From: a bacterium c-19 | Lineage (GTDB): Bacteria; Bacillota_I; Bacilli_A; Erysipelotrichales; Erysipelotrichaceae | Reading direction: 5' to 3' | Assembly: GCA_009917405.1 (NCBI GenBank) | Contig: QZED01000008.1 | Span: forward strand, 1-51,724 | DNA: 51,724 bases | Shown: one piece after another, positions 1 to 8,235 of the stretch | Position numbering within the stretch: position 1 is the first letter of the stretch | Layout of the letters: each line of letters starts with the position of its first letter | Notes under the pieces: generated by a model | Seen by the model: the letters and a program-made list of their open reading frames with translations, nothing else | Told to the model about the DNA's origin: nothing | The model's database searches: none | Position numbers and translations under genes: made by a program

Positions 1-108
1 GACACTTGGAAGAACGTATCCTTTGACGACAAGCGGCGGGTGGTGGATTTGATGATTACCACCATTGCCGCCACAAGCGACAGCTTAAACATCACATGGA
101 AAATCTGA
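1..108 (+). CDS. Large serine recombinase, C-terminal end only
   Basis: Frame 1 stays open from the first base to a TGA at 106-108 and encodes 35 residues ending NITWKI. A segment reading FDDKRRVVDLMI followed by a short beta-like tail is typical of the extreme C-terminus of large serine recombinases of conjugative or mobilizable transposons (TnpX/TndX type). The catalytic serine domain and the zinc-ribbon region lie outside the window, so activity cannot be judged. The gene runs toward the truncated nucleoside phosphorylase gene and stops 26 bases from that gene's end. This is the usual place for a recombinase, at the end of its own element. The family assignment rests on a short tail and is moderately secure. 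Confidence 0.6.
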   Translation, partial: DTWKNVSFDDKRRVVDLMITTIAATSDSLNITWKI

Positions 109-130
109 CGGGCATATCAGCGCCCGTCAG
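105..130. terminator. Hairpin between recombinase and broken pdp
   Basis: A 9-bp perfect stem (CTGACGGGC at 105-113 with GCCCGTCAG at 122-130) encloses an 8-base loop immediately after the recombinase stop codon. It has no long T tract, so it may be a weak or bidirectional terminator, or part of the inverted end of the mobile element. Confidence 0.5.
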
Positions 131-134
131 ACCG

Positions 135-1076
135 TTACCTTGTGTAGTCCCTTGTAAACTGTACTTTACCGTTAGCGATCACTTCCTGTAGCATCGCTTG
201 TGCTGTTTGCTTATTGTCAGCCTGTTTAGCCTGCATTAACATAATACTGCCTGCCTCTATACAAAGACGTGTAAAATCGTGCGGTCCCCTGCCCTGAAGC
301 GTAGCGACAGCCTCTTTCACCTCTAATGCATTGCCGATAGCCATGCCGAGCGGTTGATCCATATTGGTAATCATCGCTCTTGTATCCTTATGAAAATGCC
401 TGCCGATCGCAATCATCGCATTTGCCAGTTCCTCTGCCTTCTCTGCCGTCGGCATAAAAGCGCCTTCTCCATATTTCACATCCAATAAAATTGTATCAGC
501 ACCGGACGCCAGCTTTTTCGCCATAATGCTTGATGCGATTAGTGGAATTGAATCTACCGTTCCACTCACATCGCGCAGAGCATACAACAGACAATCTGCC
601 GGTACAAGTCGATCGCTTTGTCCGATAATCGCCAAATTGATTTCATTGACTTGACGGATAAAATCCTGTTCATTTTGGACAATCCGAAATGATGTGATTG
701 ATTCCAGCTTATCTAAAGTACCACCGGTATGACCAAGACCTCTGCCGCTCATTTTCGCAATCTTACAGCCGCATGCGGCAACCATCGGCGCAAGCGCCAA
801 ACTGGTTTTATCTCCGACACCGCCGGTAGAATGCTTATCACAGATACAGCCGTCGATACAGCTTAAATCCAACTGTTCACCGCTGTATAACATCGCTTCG
901 CAAAGCCATGCCGTTTCCTGTGAATTCATTCCCTGAAAACAGATTGCCATGCAAAGCGCACTGACTTGATAATCCGGAATTTCACCGTTACAGTAGCCTT
1001 GAATCCAGTGATTGATCTCTGCCTTTGATAATGCTTTGCCCGCCTTCTTTTTTTCTATGGTTTCGACAAATCGCAT
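135..1076 (-). pseudogene. pdp: Pyrimidine-nucleoside phosphorylase, C-terminally truncated
   Basis: Pyrimidine-nucleoside phosphorylase converts thymidine or uridine plus phosphate to free base and (deoxy)ribose-1-phosphate. This ORF matches the family from residue 1 through the phosphate and substrate regions: DKHSTGGVGDKTSL at about 82-95, the KMSGRGLGHTGGT segment at about 108-120, and IPLIASSIMAKKLASGAD near 177-194. Family members have about 433 residues. This one stops at 313 with an unrelated tail (QFTRDYTR) after VIANGKV. The end of the alpha/beta domain and the whole C-terminal PYNP domain are missing. The break is next to a serine recombinase gene, so insertion of that element is the likely cause. 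It follows folA by 13 bases in an operon with thyA. The truncated enzyme is probably inactive. Confidence 0.8.
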
Positions 1077-1089
1077 AGTCTGCCTCTTT

Positions 1090-1560
1090 CTATTTTTTTC
1101 GATAATGGATAATCATGAAATCTTTTAATGCTTCCTTGGAAACAACGATAAAATCCTTTGGCTGATAAGCAGGAAAATAAGTATCTGCCTCATGATTCCC
1201 GTAAACGTAAGAAATCCACATCTCATCTACATAAGGCAAAGCCTGCTCATATATATTGGCGCCGCCACATACATAGAGGCACTCCGACTTTTCCTTCCAC
1301 TCCGTTAAAAAGGACGGCAAATCATGAATGATTGTTACATCTTCATGATCAAAGTGATAGTCTTGATTTCTTGTAGCTACATAAGTATGACGCTTTGGCA
1401 ACGGTTTTTTCATTCCTTCAAATGTTACTTTTCCCATTAAAATCGCATGATGTGAAGTCACTTTTTTAAAATGCGCCAAGTCCTCGGGCAAATTCCACGG
1501 CATCCATCCGTCTTTACCGATTGCCATATTTTCATCATGCGCAACAATCAGCGAGATCAT
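1090..1560 (-). CDS. folA: Dihydrofolate reductase
   Basis: The enzyme reduces dihydrofolate to tetrahydrofolate with NADPH, recycling the folate oxidised by thymidylate synthase. The 156-residue protein has the full family layout: N-terminal strand ISLIVAHDENMAIG, the substrate-pocket segment WNLPEDL with the acidic residue at position 27, the NADPH-loop region around residues 40-60, and the CGGANIYEQAL glycine motif near 98-108. Its length is normal. The start codon overlaps the thyA stop by one base, so the two genes are translationally coupled. This pairing puts DHFR directly with the enzyme whose by-product it recycles. Nothing in the gene looks damaged. Confidence 0.95.
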   Translation of the reverse strand: MISLIVAHDENMAIGKDGWMPWNLPEDLAHFKKVTSHHAILMGKVTFEGMKKPLPKRHTYVATRNQDYHFDHEDVTIIHDLPSFLTEWKEKSECLYVCGGANIYEQALPYVDEMWISYVYGNHEADTYFPAYQPKDFIVVSKEALKDFMIIHYRKK

Positions 1561-2432
1561 CAGACAGAAACCTTGCCTTTCAAAGCCGGATGAGATTCAT
1601 AACCGACCAGCTTCATATCATCATATGTAAAATCCTCGATTTGTTTAATATCGGGATTCAATTCCAATTTACATAACGGCAGCGGATTGCGTGAAAGCTG
1701 TTCCTTAATCTGCGGCATATGGTCTAAGTAAATATGTGCATCGCCGAATGTATGCACGAAATCCTTTGCTACATAACCGCATACTTGAGCCAGCATATGA
1801 GTGAACAACGCATAGGATGCAATATTGAATGGCACTCCTAAGAAAATATCGGCACTGCGCTGATACAGCTGACATGATAAATATTTGCGGTCGGCACTGA
1901 CATAAAACTGAATAAAGGCATGACAAGGCGGAAGTGCCATCTCATCAATTTGGGCAGGATTCCACGCACAGATGATGTGACGACGGGAAAACGGATCATT
2001 CTTTAAATGATCGATCAATTCGGCAAGCTGATCCTTTCCGAAAAAATCGCGCCATTGCTTACCGTAAACAGGACCGAGTTTTCCGTACACTTCGGCAAAT
2101 GAATCATCATTTTTGATTTTTTCGATAAACTCTTCCATAGTTTCGCCTTGATAAGCATCAGATGTCTTAAAGCTTTCATAAGGCCATTCATTCCAGATTC
2201 TTACATTTTTCTTTACTAACGGTTGTATATTTGTATTACCGGAAATAATCCAAAGCAGTTCTTCAGCCATACCGCGAAAAAATACTTTTTTAGTTGTCAA
2301 AAGCGGAAAGCCTTCGCGTAAATCCATTCGCATCTGATAGCCGAATACTGAACGAGTTCCGGTACCGGTACGATCCAGTCGATCTTCTCCGTGCTCTAAT
2401 ACGTGTCTGCATAAATCTAAATATTGTTTCAT
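1560..2432 (-). CDS. thyA: Thymidylate synthase
   Basis: ThyA methylates dUMP to dTMP using methylenetetrahydrofolate and releases dihydrofolate. The protein has 290 residues, with the catalytic cysteine in [11 protein letters not shown] (about C170), the phosphate-binding SRRHI segment near 149-153 and the C-terminal folate-binding region ending in KGKVSV. An extra segment around residues 80-110 makes it longer than the 264-residue E. coli enzyme. This is common in Gram-positive members. An AAGGAGA ribosome site lies 6-7 bases before the ATG. It is the first enzyme of the thyA-folA-pdp stretch and follows a pseudouridine synthase gene by 12 bases, so it may share that transcript. Confidence 0.96.
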   Translation of the reverse strand: MKQYLDLCRHVLEHGEDRLDRTGTGTRSVFGYQMRMDLREGFPLLTTKKVFFRGMAEELLWIISGNTNIQPLVKKNVRIWNEWPYESFKTSDAYQGETMEEFIEKIKNDDSFAEVYGKLGPVYGKQWRDFFGKDQLAELIDHLKNDPFSRRHIICAWNPAQIDEMALPPCHAFIQFYVSADRKYLSCQLYQRSADIFLGVPFNIASYALFTHMLAQVCGYVAKDFVHTFGDAHIYLDHMPQIKEQLSRNPLPLCKLELNPDIKQIEDFTYDDMKLVGYESHPALKGKVSV

Positions 2433-2444
2433 AAAGTTTTCTCC

Positions 2445-3146
2445 TTATTTTATCGCATACAATGCTTCCGTTTCACTTTGTGTTAAATACCGCCATTCAC
2501 CAACTTCTAATGTATCATCCAAGATTAACGGGCCGAAACGCAATCTTTTTAAATAAACGACTTCATTGTCGACAGCTTTCATCATGCGCTTGACCTGATG
2601 AAATTTTCCTTCTTGAATCACCAGACGGATACATGTATCCGACAAGACTTCGTATTGTGCCGGCTGTGTGATAAAATCACCGAGATCGAGCGGTTCGCTC
2701 AGCTTTGTCAGCTGTTCATCATCGATCGGTTTTTCCAAATGCACCTCATAGCATTTATCCACATGATGCTTCGGTGATAGCAGACGATGTGCCAGCTTAC
2801 CGTCGTTACAGATCAGTACAAGTCCTTCGGTGTCGATATCCAGTCTGCCGACCGGAAACATATCGGTACCGATAAAGGTTTCAAAGTGATCCATGATCGT
2901 TTCATGATAATCATCTCGATTGGCACAGATAACACCTGCCGGCTTATGCATCATTATAAACTGAAATTTTGCATATTGTACCGGTTCTCCATCAACACAG
3001 ACAACATCATGAAATTCATCTATTTGTTGCTTATCTTTCAGAGCAGCGGCACCGTTGACACTGACCAACTTCGCTTTGATCAATGCCTTTACTTCCTTAC
3101 GAGTTCCATATCCTGCATGAGCCAGCAGCTTATCTAATCGCATCAT
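2445..3146 (-). CDS. 16S rRNA pseudouridine synthase, RsuA/RluB family
   Basis: Members isomerise a specific uridine in rRNA to pseudouridine. An S4 RNA-binding domain spans about residues 2-55 (MRLDKLLAHAGYGTRKE). The catalytic domain follows with the signature GRLDIDTEGL, whose Asp (about residue 103) is the nucleophile, and a later FHQVKRMM motif near 183-190. At 233 residues it is complete. Two ATG codons in tandem (MM) lie 5 and 8 bases after GGGAGG, so the start could be at 3146 or 3143. The gene overlaps the stop of the flippase gene upstream. B. subtilis has the same neighbours (ytzG beside ytgP), which supports an RsuA-like role. The exact target uridine cannot be read from the sequence. 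Confidence 0.88.
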   Translation of the reverse strand: MMRLDKLLAHAGYGTRKEVKALIKAKLVSVNGAAALKDKQQIDEFHDVVCVDGEPVQYAKFQFIMMHKPAGVICANRDDYHETIMDHFETFIGTDMFPVGRLDIDTEGLVLICNDGKLAHRLLSPKHHVDKCYEVHLEKPIDDEQLTKLSEPLDLGDFITQPAQYEVLSDTCIRLVIQEGKFHQVKRMMKAVDNEVVYLKRLRFGPLILDDTLEVGEWRYLTQSETEALYAIK

Positions 3147-4900
3147 GATTTCCTCCCTTTACGCAGTCGTGATAAATCAATATGCAAAATCACCTGCGGC
3201 AATCCGAATACATAAGTAAAGCCGAAATAAGCAATCATCGCCAGCAGTCCACTGATCCCGAGCTGCATCATTGAAATCATGCGTCCGGCTCCATATCCCT
3301 GTAGACCGATCATACTGCATATGAACTGTACGATCCATATCAGTATCAGTCCGCCGCCCATTACCGCCAAGCGATGCAGGGTGTATTTCCATTTGATTGA
3401 AAAGCGCTTTGTGAGCGCATAGCCGTCTAATAGGAAGAACAAGCCGTTACTGATCACACTGGATAATACTAATCCCGGATATCCGAGCCACAGCAGCATC
3501 GGATAAGTAATGATGAATTTTAATATTACCGTGAGCGCTAAATTGCGAATATTTAATTTGCGCAGCTCCACTGCCATCATCAGTGCATTGAAAATCGGAC
3601 CCATAGTGGACAGAAATGCTTCCACGGAGAACCATTTCAGCACCTGTGCGCAAAGATCCAGTGCCTGCTCGGAACTTAATACTTGATGAGCTGCATCTGC
3701 GCCGGCAGGATAAGCACCGGGCGGAAATAAAATCGCATAGATCGGTTTGGCAAAGACAAACAGACAAAAACAGACCGGAAGTGCGATATACAGAACTGTA
3801 TCGATACAGTCACAGATGTTTTTACGTACCAGATTATATTTTTTCTGGGTCAGTGCCGATGTAATATGTGGCAGAATAGCACTGGAAAATCCAGGTGCCA
3901 AAACCATCGGAATAGACATCAGCTTGACAATCGCATAATTGATTGCGCCAATAATCACAGTCAGCTGTGCATTGGCTAAATCACCGAGAACAAGCTGTCC
4001 GTTTACCTCTATTCCCCCGCCGTGTGCCAAATAATAAGCTTCCATACCGCTTTTCAACATAAAGCTGTTAATAATTGAATCACTGTATCCGAAAATTGCC
4101 ACAAATAAATACGGGATCGATATATAAATCAATTCACGGAAAATACTCTGTTTATTCGTATTGGGTGTAATCTCTTGTTTACTTGCCGCAAGCTGAATCT
4201 GTTTCATCTGATGATGATCATAAAAGCGTATATGAATGATTGCCAAAATTGCCGCAATACTTGTAGAGAACGCTCCGAAATAAACCGCCCATGTACGATC
4301 CATTTGAAACAGATAAACCGCAATCGCGCTGGATACAAGCAGAAAGGCAACTCTGGCAATTTGTTCCAGCACTTGCGAAAGCGCATAGATTTCCATATCT
4401 TTTAAACCCTGATAAAAACCGCGAAACGATGATAAGATTGGAACAAAAAATACAGCAAACGCAACAAGTATCAATACATTGCGCATAACCTCAATATTAC
4501 CGGAAGCTCCCGCTTCACTCAAGGAAGCACTCTCCGGCAATAACATCGGCGCAAACGGAGCGGCACATACCAACATAAACAGCATTGCCAAGGCACCGAA
4601 GCCGATCATAAAACGAGATGCGATTTTCTTTACGAGCAGCGCCGTTTGATAATCACCGCGCGATGCATATTTCGCAACGAGCGTGGCAATCGCAAACGGA
4701 ATACCTGCCAAACAAATATTCAATACATAATTATAAATATTAAAAGCCACACCGTAGATAGCGACATTCACGCCACCGCCCAGTATGGAATTAAACGGAA
4801 CTGCATAAAACAGACCGAGAAATTTCGCAAAAAAGATACCGGCAGTGCTGATGAGACCACCTGCAATTACCGATTGCTTACGCTTATTCAGTTTCTGCAT
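3143..4900 (-). CDS. murJ: MOP-superfamily lipid flippase, MurJ/SpoVB type
   Basis: Polytopic membrane protein of the MVF/MATE-like exporter superfamily. The family moves lipid-linked saccharides such as lipid II across the membrane. The first helix region (SVIAGGLISTAGIFFAKFLG) and the alternating hydrophobic segments through the C-terminus fit about 14 transmembrane helices. The ATG at 4900 gives 585 residues and has AAGGA at a good distance. An upstream in-frame ATG at 4918 has no such site and would extend the overlap with the lipoprotein gene. The overlap at the chosen start is 17 bases. The adjacent pseudouridine synthase gene matches the B. subtilis ytgP-ytzG order. That favours the housekeeping MurJ (YtgP) role over sporulation-specific SpoVB, but the two are hard to tell apart by reading. 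Confidence 0.72.
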   Translation of the reverse strand: MQKLNKRKQSVIAGGLISTAGIFFAKFLGLFYAVPFNSILGGGVNVAIYGVAFNIYNYVLNICLAGIPFAIATLVAKYASRGDYQTALLVKKIASRFMIGFGALAMLFMLVCAAPFAPMLLPESASLSEAGASGNIEVMRNVLILVAFAVFFVPILSSFRGFYQGLKDMEIYALSQVLEQIARVAFLLVSSAIAVYLFQMDRTWAVYFGAFSTSIAAILAIIHIRFYDHHQMKQIQLAASKQEITPNTNKQSIFRELIYISIPYLFVAIFGYSDSIINSFMLKSGMEAYYLAHGGGIEVNGQLVLGDLANAQLTVIIGAINYAIVKLMSIPMVLAPGFSSAILPHITSALTQKKYNLVRKNICDCIDTVLYIALPVCFCLFVFAKPIYAILFPPGAYPAGADAAHQVLSSEQALDLCAQVLKWFSVEAFLSTMGPIFNALMMAVELRKLNIRNLALTVILKFIITYPMLLWLGYPGLVLSSVISNGLFFLLDGYALTKRFSIKWKYTLHRLAVMGGGLILIWIVQFICSMIGLQGYGAGRMISMMQLGISGLLAMIAYFGFTYVFGLPQVILHIDLSRLRKGRKS

Positions 4901-5435
4901 TTTCTTTTTCCTTATCATTTACAGGCTGCTTATTATCTGCGTGCTGTTTCTCATAATCATAAGTATAGCTGAAAAATACCGTACTTGTATTAATTTGTGC
5001 ATAATCTTTCCAGCTGACCTGTACATATAAAGTAAACTTCGGATTTGGACTCAACCCTTCCAGTACAACACCCTTCACAAAATATTTTTCCTTATTTTCC
5101 TGATTGGGAATCATGGAAAACATTTCCTCATCATTCAATAAACCGAGAAACGGATATTGTCCACCGGCTGCTTTGTCTACAACCATCATCTGAATATGAT
5201 ACATCGCTACTTTCGGATCATCAATCGTAATCGCATAACGATATTCTCCGCTGCTTTCCTTTGTCACTTCCAAATGATGTGCAAACGGAATTTCAGCCGT
5301 ATCGGCACCGTTATTATCTAAAATAGAATCGACAAAACTGTTATATGTATTTTGAAATTCTTTATCTTTGGTATTTCGATCGGAACATGCACTGACGCAT
5401 AAAGTCAGAACAAGTAATAGAATCAGTTTTCGCAA
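4884..5435 (-). CDS. Hypothetical lipoprotein upstream of flippase
   Basis: Unrecognised protein of about 183 residues. It opens with a signal peptide and lipobox LCVSAC, so it should be lipid-anchored outside the membrane. A soluble domain rich in beta-prone residues follows (for example YRYAITIDDPKVAMYHIQMMVV), with an acidic, Lys-rich tail ending KENAETE. A TTG at 5435 preceded by GAGGTG at 6-7 bases is the best start. An in-frame GTG nine bases upstream lies inside the ribosome site itself. The gene overlaps the flippase start by 17 bases, so the two are co-translated. This may link it to cell-envelope assembly, but no function is assigned. Confidence 0.8.
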   Translation of the reverse strand: MRKLILLLVLTLCVSACSDRNTKDKEFQNTYNSFVDSILDNNGADTAEIPFAHHLEVTKESSGEYRYAITIDDPKVAMYHIQMMVVDKAAGGQYPFLGLLNDEEMFSMIPNQENKEKYFVKGVVLEGLSPNPKFTLYVQVSWKDYAQINTSTVFFSYTYDYEKQHADNKQPVNDKEKENAETE

Positions 5436-5483
5436 TACGATCACCTCTTTTATTATTATAACATAAACTCATCAACAGATAGT

Positions 5484-5513
5484 AAAAAAAGTGATCTGAT
5501 TCGATCACTTTTT
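5484..5513 (-). terminator. Rho-independent terminator after DUF1540 gene
   Basis: On the minus strand AAAAAGTGATC, a 6-base loop and GATCACTTTTTT form a strong stem followed by a T run. It abuts the stop codon of the small cysteine-rich gene and closes the dipicolinate/cse60 transcription unit. Confidence 0.85.
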
Positions 5514-5676
5514 ATTTGCTGCAGTTGCAGCGGAATGAAGCACATTTCGTCTCACTGCACTGATTCGGCATAATGCAGTCATCACAGCCTACACTGATAC
5601 AATTTGCCGTGCAGTGATTTTCTTTGTGAAATTCACAAGAATGCACATTGCATAAAATTTCGGTTTTGTTCTGCAT
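5512..5676 (-). CDS. Small cysteine-rich protein, DUF1540-like
   Basis: A 54-residue ORF beginning MQNKTEILCNVHSCEFH, with a strong GGAGGTG ribosome site 6-7 bases before its ATG. It holds eleven cysteines in a spaced pattern (CNVHSC, then HCTANC, then CDDC and a C-terminal cluster RCNCSK). This resembles the DUF1540 family of short, probably metal-binding proteins common in spore-forming Firmicutes. It lies 33 bases downstream of cse60 and just before a terminator, at the end of a sporulation-linked cluster. A sporulation role is inferred from context only. The minus strand between the genes carries a possible mother-cell-type -10 (CATAATAAT). Confidence 0.78.
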   Translation of the reverse strand: MQNKTEILCNVHSCEFHKENHCTANCISVGCDDCIMPNQCSETKCASFRCNCSK

Positions 5677-5709
5677 GAGATTCACCTCCACAAGATTATT
5701 ATGGCAGCT

Positions 5710-5898
5710 TCATGCAGCTTTATCACGATAAATTAACATGGCACTGAAACAATACAGCTGTTCCTCTTTATCGACACCAATCGCTGCGGCATATTTGATA
5801 TCAAACAGTTCAATATCTGGATGATCACCTAAATACGTATTAATCGCTTCACTTAAATCATCCTCATGTGCTTCATCAAAAACCTTGACCTGTAACAT
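5710..5898 (-). CDS. cse60: Sporulation protein Cse60 family
   Basis: A 62-residue protein starting MLQVKVFDEAHEDDLSEAINTYL and ending in a strand-rich segment with QLYCFSAMLIYRDKAA. Length and pattern match the short Cse60 family, a sigma-E-controlled sporulation protein of unknown biochemical function in Bacillus. The ATG at 5898 follows AGGCGGTGAT closely. A longer reading from 5973 adds 25 residues that resemble untranslated leader and is not favoured. It sits 46 bases after dapA in the dipicolinate cluster, consistent with expression during sporulation. Confidence 0.78.
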   Translation of the reverse strand: MLQVKVFDEAHEDDLSEAINTYLGDHPDIELFDIKYAAAIGVDKEEQLYCFSAMLIYRDKAA

Positions 5899-5944
5899 TT
5901 TATCACCGCCTGTATTATAAAGCTTATAAATGCAAAAACTGCTG

Positions 5945-6796
5945 TTATTTGTCAAAGCCAAAGAAATCATCAATAACAGTTTCAGCAGCTGTGCTTAAAG
6001 GCACCAACGGCAGACGCAGAATATTCTCACACTTTCCCTGCCTTGATAAAATATACTTGATTGCACTTGGGGAGCATTCTAAAAAGACCATATCCGCAAT
6101 TTGCTTCAAGGTATCCATCTGCACCTGTGAAGGTTGCTTCAAATACTGCTTCATCTCTGTTAAAAAGGCGTTGCTCATAACAGAAATGACTCCCGATAAG
6201 CCTTTATTGATTCCCTCATAGAATGTTTTGTCCTCGCCGCTGTAAAAAGCGATACGCGGAAATTGCTCATGGAGCGCTTGAATCAATTCATAATCATTAT
6301 CCGCATGCTTCAAAGCCGTGATATTGGGATAATTTTGAAACAACTTTATTAACGTAGATGCTTCAAAACGAACACCGCAGCGGCTCGGTACCTGATAGAG
6401 CATAATCGGCATCTCACAGTTTTCAGCAATCGCCGCAAAATGTGCATATAAGCCTGCCTGTGAAGGCTTATTGTAATACGGCGTGACAAGTAATACACCG
6501 TCAATATCATAATTGGCAGCCTTTTGAACTAAGCGAATGGTTTCTTTTGTCTGATTGATACCGCACCCGAACCAAAGCTGAGTACGATGATTAACACGAT
6601 GAATGATCCACCTTAATAAATCAAAACGTTCATGTTCCTTCAAACACGGTGTCTCTGCCGTGGTACCGCAGATAATCAGACCGTCCGCCGCTAAAGCCAG
6701 CTGTTCATCGATCAAACGATCTAACGCATCATAATCAATACTGCCGTTTTTTTGAAACGGTGTTATCAAGGCTGTCATAACTTGAAACTCACTCAT
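5945..6796 (-). CDS. dapA: 4-hydroxy-tetrahydrodipicolinate synthase
   Basis: DapA condenses pyruvate with aspartate semialdehyde, giving the precursor of both lysine/diaminopimelate and dipicolinate. This TIM-barrel protein has the Schiff-base lysine in TALKHAD (about K163), the tyrosine of LYQVPSR (about Y134) and the GTTAETPCL loop (GTTGES in the family). The second in-frame ATG (6796) is 7 bases from GGGGG. The first (6802) touches the ribosome site, so 6796 is preferred (283 residues). It overlaps the end of dpaB. Placement after dpaA and dpaB suggests a copy dedicated to feeding dipicolinate synthesis in the sporulating cell. Whether the genome has a second, vegetative dapA cannot be seen. 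Confidence 0.93.
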   Translation of the reverse strand: MSEFQVMTALITPFQKNGSIDYDALDRLIDEQLALAADGLIICGTTAETPCLKEHERFDLLRWIIHRVNHRTQLWFGCGINQTKETIRLVQKAANYDIDGVLLVTPYYNKPSQAGLYAHFAAIAENCEMPIMLYQVPSRCGVRFEASTLIKLFQNYPNITALKHADNDYELIQALHEQFPRIAFYSGEDKTFYEGINKGLSGVISVMSNAFLTEMKQYLKQPSQVQMDTLKQIADMVFLECSPSAIKYILSRQGKCENILRLPLVPLSTAAETVIDDFFGFDK

Positions 6797-7376
6797 GCTC
6801 ATACCCCCTGATGATCGGCTGTATCTGTTGATGATTAAACGCCTGTTCCAATGCAGGAATCATCTCTTCCCAACGTGCTACCATACTGAGCGGCTTTTGA
6901 AACGGAGCATCCTGTGCCAACGGCAATACATAAATATGCTTTAACGCACATAATCGGAATAAATTCGCTCCGCTGATGCCGAGTGCATCATTACTGGCAA
7001 AGCCGATCACAATATTTTTTTGATTGCGGATCATCGCTTTGATTGCCAAGGTCAATGCATTATCATAAATACCGTGAACAAGTTTGGCACACTGAGTTGC
7101 GGTACACGGTGCCACCAACATAATATCATAACAATTCTGAGGTCCGATTTTTTCCGCTTCCACAACCGTATGAATAATTTCATCCTCACTCAATTCACCC
7201 AACCGCGTAATAAATTCATTGCGGCTGAAAAAGCGAGTGCTGGATTCATAGACATGGTCGGTAATGACAAAGGTCAGATGATTATGCTCTGCCAGCCTCG
7301 TAAATTGCTTTAATACCGCTTTATGATTACAGAACGAACCACAAATACCGATTAAAATACGTTTCCCCTCTAGCAA
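6789..7376 (-). CDS. dpaB: Dipicolinate synthase subunit B
   Basis: SpoVFB/DpaB is the flavoprotein-like subunit of dipicolinate synthase, which makes the dipicolinic acid that dehydrates the spore core. The 195-residue protein shows the flavoprotein fold opening (RILIGICGSFCNHKAV), the VAPCTATQCAKLVHGI segment near 110-125 and a central DNALTLAIKAMIRN helix. Length is normal. It starts with TTG, 8 bases after GGGGG, and overlaps the dpaA stop by 7 bases, so the two subunits are translationally coupled. The 3' end overlaps dapA. Confidence 0.93.
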   Translation of the reverse strand: MLEGKRILIGICGSFCNHKAVLKQFTRLAEHNHLTFVITDHVYESSTRFFSRNEFITRLGELSEDEIIHTVVEAEKIGPQNCYDIMLVAPCTATQCAKLVHGIYDNALTLAIKAMIRNQKNIVIGFASNDALGISGANLFRLCALKHIYVLPLAQDAPFQKPLSMVARWEEMIPALEQAFNHQQIQPIIRGYEHE

Positions 7377-8137
7377 TGTAATTTCCCCCTAACAAATTCA
7401 CTGATACTTTTGCCGCTACTTTCATATGCGACCATTTCCGGAAGATTACCAGCCTTGATGACTCTGATCCCTAAACGCACCGCAGCCGCATAATCAATCA
7501 CATCGGGAGTAGCGATATCGATAATCAGCGGCTTGATCTGCCAGCTTTCCAATAGTTCCTTATCAATCACCTTGGCGACTGAGGTATTGATAATAACCTC
7601 ATGACAGGAAACTTTGCGATAATTCGCAACGCTCAGAAATATTTCATCCTCAGCACATTGACGGCGAATGACACGATACGGAATATGCAGCTCTTGAAGC
7701 CATTTCACGATCTCTTTTCCGCAAAGACCATAGCCGATGACATCCACACACAGCTCTTTAATGCTTTTCGCCGTATGATCCATCATCAAGTAAAGTGTCC
7801 CCTCAGCCGTATAAACGGCATTCCGTTGTTTCATCGCCTCGTCTTCCATATAATAGTACACATTAGGAAAGTCTTTCAAAAATGCTTGCCTGATTCCGGT
7901 AAAAATAGGAATATCATGAACCGAATCCCAAAAATAAGCGGGGATCTGAAGCTCCTTTCCGCTACTGTATAAAGAACCTGTGGCAGTTAAACCTTTGATC
8001 GGTAATACGAGTGCATCTATTTGATCTATTTTTTCAAAATCGGTAAATTCATTGATCAGAATCGCTTCCTCTTCACGAGCCAGCTGAAAATAAACTTCCT
8101 GCATTCTGCGATCACTGTTTACTACAGCTATTTTCAA
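7370..8137 (-). CDS. dpaA: Dipicolinate synthase subunit A
   Basis: SpoVFA/DpaA is the NAD(P)-binding subunit of dipicolinate synthase. A Rossmann-type DVIGYGLCGKEIVKWL motif lies near residues 137-152, and ATPDVIDYAAAVRLGIRVIKAGNLPE near the C-terminus is typical of the family. At 255 residues it is shorter than the roughly 297-residue B. subtilis protein, mainly in the N-terminal half and the tail, but both domains appear present. It starts with TTG, 7 bases after GGAGGG. It heads the dpaA-dpaB-dapA operon, with a mother-cell-type promoter directly upstream. Confidence 0.92.
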   Translation of the reverse strand: MKIAVVNSDRRMQEVYFQLAREEEAILINEFTDFEKIDQIDALVLPIKGLTATGSLYSSGKELQIPAYFWDSVHDIPIFTGIRQAFLKDFPNVYYYMEDEAMKQRNAVYTAEGTLYLMMDHTAKSIKELCVDVIGYGLCGKEIVKWLQELHIPYRVIRRQCAEDEIFLSVANYRKVSCHEVIINTSVAKVIDKELLESWQIKPLIIDIATPDVIDYAAAVRLGIRVIKAGNLPEMVAYESSGKSISEFVRGKLHC

Positions 8138-8156
8138 AATGTTCCCTCCTTTATTT

Positions 8157-8183
8157 CATACTATGTAATAAACAGGCAAACGT
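8157..8183 (-). promoter_or_regulatory. Candidate sigma-K/sigma-E promoter of dpaA
   Basis: On the minus strand an AC dinucleotide, 16 bases and CATAGTATG precede the dpaA ribosome site. The sigma-K pattern is AC-N16-CATAnnnTA, so all but the last position agree. The leader would be only 15-25 bases. B. subtilis spoVF is a sigma-K target, which makes the match sensible, but the motif is short. Confidence 0.5.
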
Positions 8184-8206
8184 ACCGATTGTTTTTCTGC
8201 GACTCC

Positions 8207-8235
8207 AAAAAAAGAACAAATCCTAAGACTTGTTC
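8207..8235 (-). terminator. Terminator of tyrS
   Basis: GAACAAGTC, a 4-base loop and GATTTGTTC, then seven T residues on the minus strand, overlap the last codons of tyrS. The stem has one G-U pair. Confidence 0.85.
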
